Assembly: GCF_022347765.1 (NCBI RefSeq)
Contig: NZ_JAKRFZ010000003.1
Location: forward strand, 310,001-374,000
Length of the DNA: 64,000 nucleotides
Source: Pseudoalteromonas sp. OOF1S-7
GTDB taxonomy: Bacteria; Pseudomonadota; Gammaproteobacteria; Enterobacterales; Alteromonadaceae
Direction of reading: 5' to 3'
Below are positions 61,802-64,000 of this stretch, one piece after another. Position numbers and translations under genes: made by a program. Under the pieces are notes generated by a model. It ran no database searches, had not been told where the DNA came from, and worked only from the letters and a program-made list of their open reading frames with translations. Position 1 is the first letter of the stretch, and each line of letters starts with the position of its first letter.

Positions 61802-62554
61802 TTATGCGCAAAGTTTAACGGCTAACTGACGCAGGGTCGATGCCACGGTTTCTTGTGTCAGCTGAACATAGTCACAATTTGGTGCTATCTGCTCACCGAC
61901 AACATAGGCCTGATAGGCGGCTTCCAGCATCGCAATATCATTGACATCGTTACCAAAACACACGGTTTGTTGCATATTAAGGCCAAGCTCCAAAAGCGCC
62001 GTGAGCTTATTGCTGCGTGCCGGCACCAGATCAAAGCAATGATGGCCGTTGTGGTGATAGATTTCAAAGCTGCTTAACGTTTGTTCACATACTTGTTTGA
62101 CCTGTTCGTGATGCTCATCTTCCAGTACCAGCAATTTCACGATCGGCTCATATCTTAGGACCTGGTTGCAGCCCGGCGGAATGCCCAGCTCGGCCACATG
62201 CTGATGAAAATGGTGAGGCTTGTTTGAGATGGCATACTGCCAGTGACCGTCAAACAAATACGCAATTTCGTGATCGTCCAGCCAAGTAAGCAAAGAGGTA
62301 ATTTGCTTTGGCTCGAAACTATGGGCACTGACTACCGCTTTGTGCTCGCTGAACATAGCGCCGTTGCAGCCAATGATAGGGTGGTGCCAGAAGCATTCGG
62401 GTAACACCGGCAGGGTATCTCTCAGAGGTCGAGCGGTGGCAAAGTACAGCTTACCACCATGACTTTGCAGTGCTAACAGGCCATCTTTGATGTCATCATG
62501 CATGCGCCGGGCATGGAAAACGGTCGTGCCATCTAAATCAAAAACAAAATTCAT
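61802..62554 (-). CDS. HAD-superfamily (Cof-like, IIB) phosphatase
   Basis: 250 residues from ATG 62554 (MNFVFDLDGTTVFH; GGAAG upstream). Motif I is DLDGTT, motif II is FATARP, motif III the lysine in SNKLTALLELG, motif IV GNDVNDIAMLEAA. The cap between residues 80 and 180 is type IIB. Such enzymes dephosphorylate sugar phosphates or nucleotide cofactors in the cytoplasm. Divergent from the AraC-type regulator, 95 bases between. Confidence 0.88.
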   Translation of the reverse strand: MNFVFDLDGTTVFHARRMHDDIKDGLLALQSHGGKLYFATARPLRDTLPVLPECFWHHPIIGCNGAMFSEHKAVVSAHSFEPKQITSLLTWLDDHEIAYLFDGHWQYAISNKPHHFHQHVAELGIPPGCNQVLRYEPIVKLLVLEDEHHEQVKQVCEQTLSSFEIYHHNGHHCFDLVPARSNKLTALLELGLNMQQTVCFGNDVNDIAMLEAAYQAYVVGEQIAPNCDYVQLTQETVASTLRQLAVKLCA

Positions 62555-62649
62555 TATAACTTCCGGGTACAAAATAGAGCATTTACTTTGCCAAATTCAC
62601 CAATTAGTATTTTGGCTATCGGCTCATTTTTTATAATTATTGGCTCAAA

Positions 62650-63489
62650 GTGACCATTAATACAGGAAAACCTGCTCCCGTCCGCTTTGCACTGAATCAA
62701 TCTGTGCAAGTTAAGTACATTGAAAAACAGAAGGTCCTGTTCGAGTGGCATCAGCATGATTGCTTTGAGCTGATCCTGACAATAGGCGCACAGGGCTGCG
62801 GATTTATCGGCAGTACCATTCATGCGTTTGCTGACATTGACCTGGCTCTGATTGCACCGGGTGTGCCTCATACCTGGGACAGCCAGCCCCCCTATGACAC
62901 TGCTGAGTTGGTTGTGGTGGTGTTGTGGCCAAAGGCATTATTGGCTTGCGCTATTCCGGAACTGGCAGACTTACAGAGCTGGCTTGATAGTATTGCAAGT
63001 GGGCTGGTCTTTAGCCGGGATACCGCAGAGCTGGTGCGTGAACAGTGCCTGGCACTTAACACGGCAAGCCCGCTTAATCGGCTGACTTTGCTGTGTGAGA
63101 TACTGGCTGAGCTGCGTGTTCGCCCAGCCAAAGGTATCAGGCTGGATCACTCGCGTAATTCAGAGCGGTTGGCCCGGGTTCAGGCCTGGATCGCAAGTCG
63201 GGTTGACACGCCGCCCAGCCTGGCTCAGTGTGCAGCACATATCAATGTCAGCACAGCGACCTTAAAACGTTGGTTTGCGCATGAGCTTGGCTGTTCGTTT
63301 TCTCAGTATTGTGCTCAGCTGCGCTGTCAGCGTGCCCAGCATTTACTGGCAACGGAACGTCGGCCCATTGGGGTAGTGGCGCAGCAATGCGGATTTACCG
63401 GCGCAGCCTATTTTAGTCAGTTTTTCAAAGCACATACGGGCATGACACCCGGTGCCTACCGGCGTCGGTTTAGCTGGCGTAAACGCTAA
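62650..63489 (+). CDS. AraC-family transcriptional regulator
   Basis: 279 residues from a GTG start. An N-terminal cupin-like sensor (FEWHQHDCFELILTIGAQG, LIAPGVPHTWDSQ) precedes the C-terminal pair of helix-turn-helix motifs (SLAQCAAHINVSTATLKRWF and IGVVAQQCGFTGAAYFSQFFKAHTGMTPGAYRR). It probably responds to a small ligand, and the divergent HAD phosphatase gene is a possible target. No clear ribosome site, so the start may be a little inside. Confidence 0.88.
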   Translation: MTINTGKPAPVRFALNQSVQVKYIEKQKVLFEWHQHDCFELILTIGAQGCGFIGSTIHAFADIDLALIAPGVPHTWDSQPPYDTAELVVVVLWPKALLACAIPELADLQSWLDSIASGLVFSRDTAELVREQCLALNTASPLNRLTLLCEILAELRVRPAKGIRLDHSRNSERLARVQAWIASRVDTPPSLAQCAAHINVSTATLKRWFAHELGCSFSQYCAQLRCQRAQHLLATERRPIGVVAQQCGFTGAAYFSQFFKAHTGMTPGAYRRRFSWRKR

Positions 63490-64000
63490 CTTTTAGGGTC
63501 TCCAGGGGGAGTTGGATAAAGTGTCAAGTCCTCCAGTATCACCAGCTGTTCACTGTGCTCATCCAGCGTAAAGCTCAGCTGGCAAGGGTCACAGTTGAGC
63601 GCTTTTTGTGCCAGATAGTGTGGGGAAACCTCAAGACGGTATTTTCCCTGCTTTAATTTATCAAAAAAGAAAAAACCATCGGGTTCTGTGTAGATGGTGG
63701 TTTGTTCACCACTGGTTTCCCGGGTGAGTTGCAGTGCCACCCGGCCACTGAGATCCGCAAGCGCTCCGGAATCTTTAAGCAGGGAAATCACGCCTTCTGC
63801 TTCGAATTGAAGTTGAAACGGCACGTCAATGATAGGCTGAGAACCTGGGTGCAGATCGGCTTCTATGAGCCCAAACTGGGGCTGTAAGTATAAGGCGTCG
63901 GGTTCGTTGTGCTCTATCTCCAATGTCACGGGGCGGTTCGAGGGCAGGTGAAGCAATGTTTGAGCTTGTGCTTGAGTTAAAGTGTCAACCTGGCTGCCGT
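63486..64000 (-). CDS. C-terminal part of a beta-rich surface-assembly or usher-like protein, cut by the window edge
   Basis: About 171 residues of open frame running to the last base; the first part is outside the window. IIDVPFQLQFEAEGVIS, then SGRVALQLTRETSGEQTTIY and TEPDGFFFFDKLKQGKYRLE look like a carboxypeptidase-regulatory or SpaA-like beta-sandwich, also found at the end of fimbrial ushers. The family cannot be settled from this fragment. It is convergent with the AraC-type gene, stops overlapping by 4 bases. Confidence 0.5.
   Translation of the reverse strand, partial: GSQVDTLTQAQAQTLLHLPSNRPVTLEIEHNEPDALYLQPQFGLIEADLHPGSQPIIDVPFQLQFEAEGVISLLKDSGALADLSGRVALQLTRETSGEQTTIYTEPDGFFFFDKLKQGKYRLEVSPHYLAQKALNCDPCQLSFTLDEHSEQLVILEDLTLYPTPPGDPKS

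Overview
The window reads as chromosomal DNA of a marine gammaproteobacterium, most likely Pseudoalteromonas or a close relative. This is judged from the gene families (ArfA, HscC with its J-protein, YbiT-type ABC-F, TonB-dependent receptor, CtlX, BON/OsmY-like protein, TIGR03643) and from dispersed palindromic repeats. I could not run a search, so the genus is an inference. No rRNA, tRNA or CRISPR array was seen.

Layout. 1-8.1 kb: ordinary single genes (DUF3088 fragment, Tat-exported intradiol dioxygenase, methyltransferase, FetB-like permease, nitronate monooxygenase, alpha/beta hydrolase, arfA, PH-domain protein), a MITE-like repeat and an orphan ParB-like gene. 8.1-9.6 kb: gene-poor debris with palindromes. 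9.6-28.4 kb: one long plus-strand, visibly AT-rich gene cluster of sixteen genes ending at a strong terminator. 28.6-64 kb: higher-GC chromosomal genes, including regulators, transporters, chaperones, a cohesin/dockerin-like pair, a TonB receptor, a sortilin-like beta-propeller protein and ybiT. This part also holds a composite palindromic repeat array at 40.4-41.0 kb.

The main discovery is the 9.6-28.4 kb cluster. It carries a complete coenzyme F420 pathway: CofC, fused CofG/CofH (FbiC type), CofD and CofE. It also has an NADPH:F420 oxidoreductase (Fno/NpdG) to recharge the cofactor and two proteins of F420H2-dependent reductase families (FDOR-B and Ddn-like FDOR-A). The same strand encodes two acyl/aryl-AMP ligases, a GST-fold protein, an acylating aldehyde dehydrogenase and an O-methyltransferase. 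An RND/MMPL pump with a LolA-like periplasmic protein and an outer-membrane barrel lies in the middle. The last gene is a fusion of a haem-oxygenase-like diiron domain, with all six metal ligands present, to a cupin.

My reading is a self-sufficient F420-dependent small-molecule system: carboxylic acid activation, CoA thioester, aldehyde, methylation, F420H2 reduction, metal-dependent oxidation and trans-envelope transport. Whether it builds or degrades the compound, and what the compound is, cannot be decided from sequence. F420 is sporadic in Gammaproteobacteria, so acquisition by transfer is likely.
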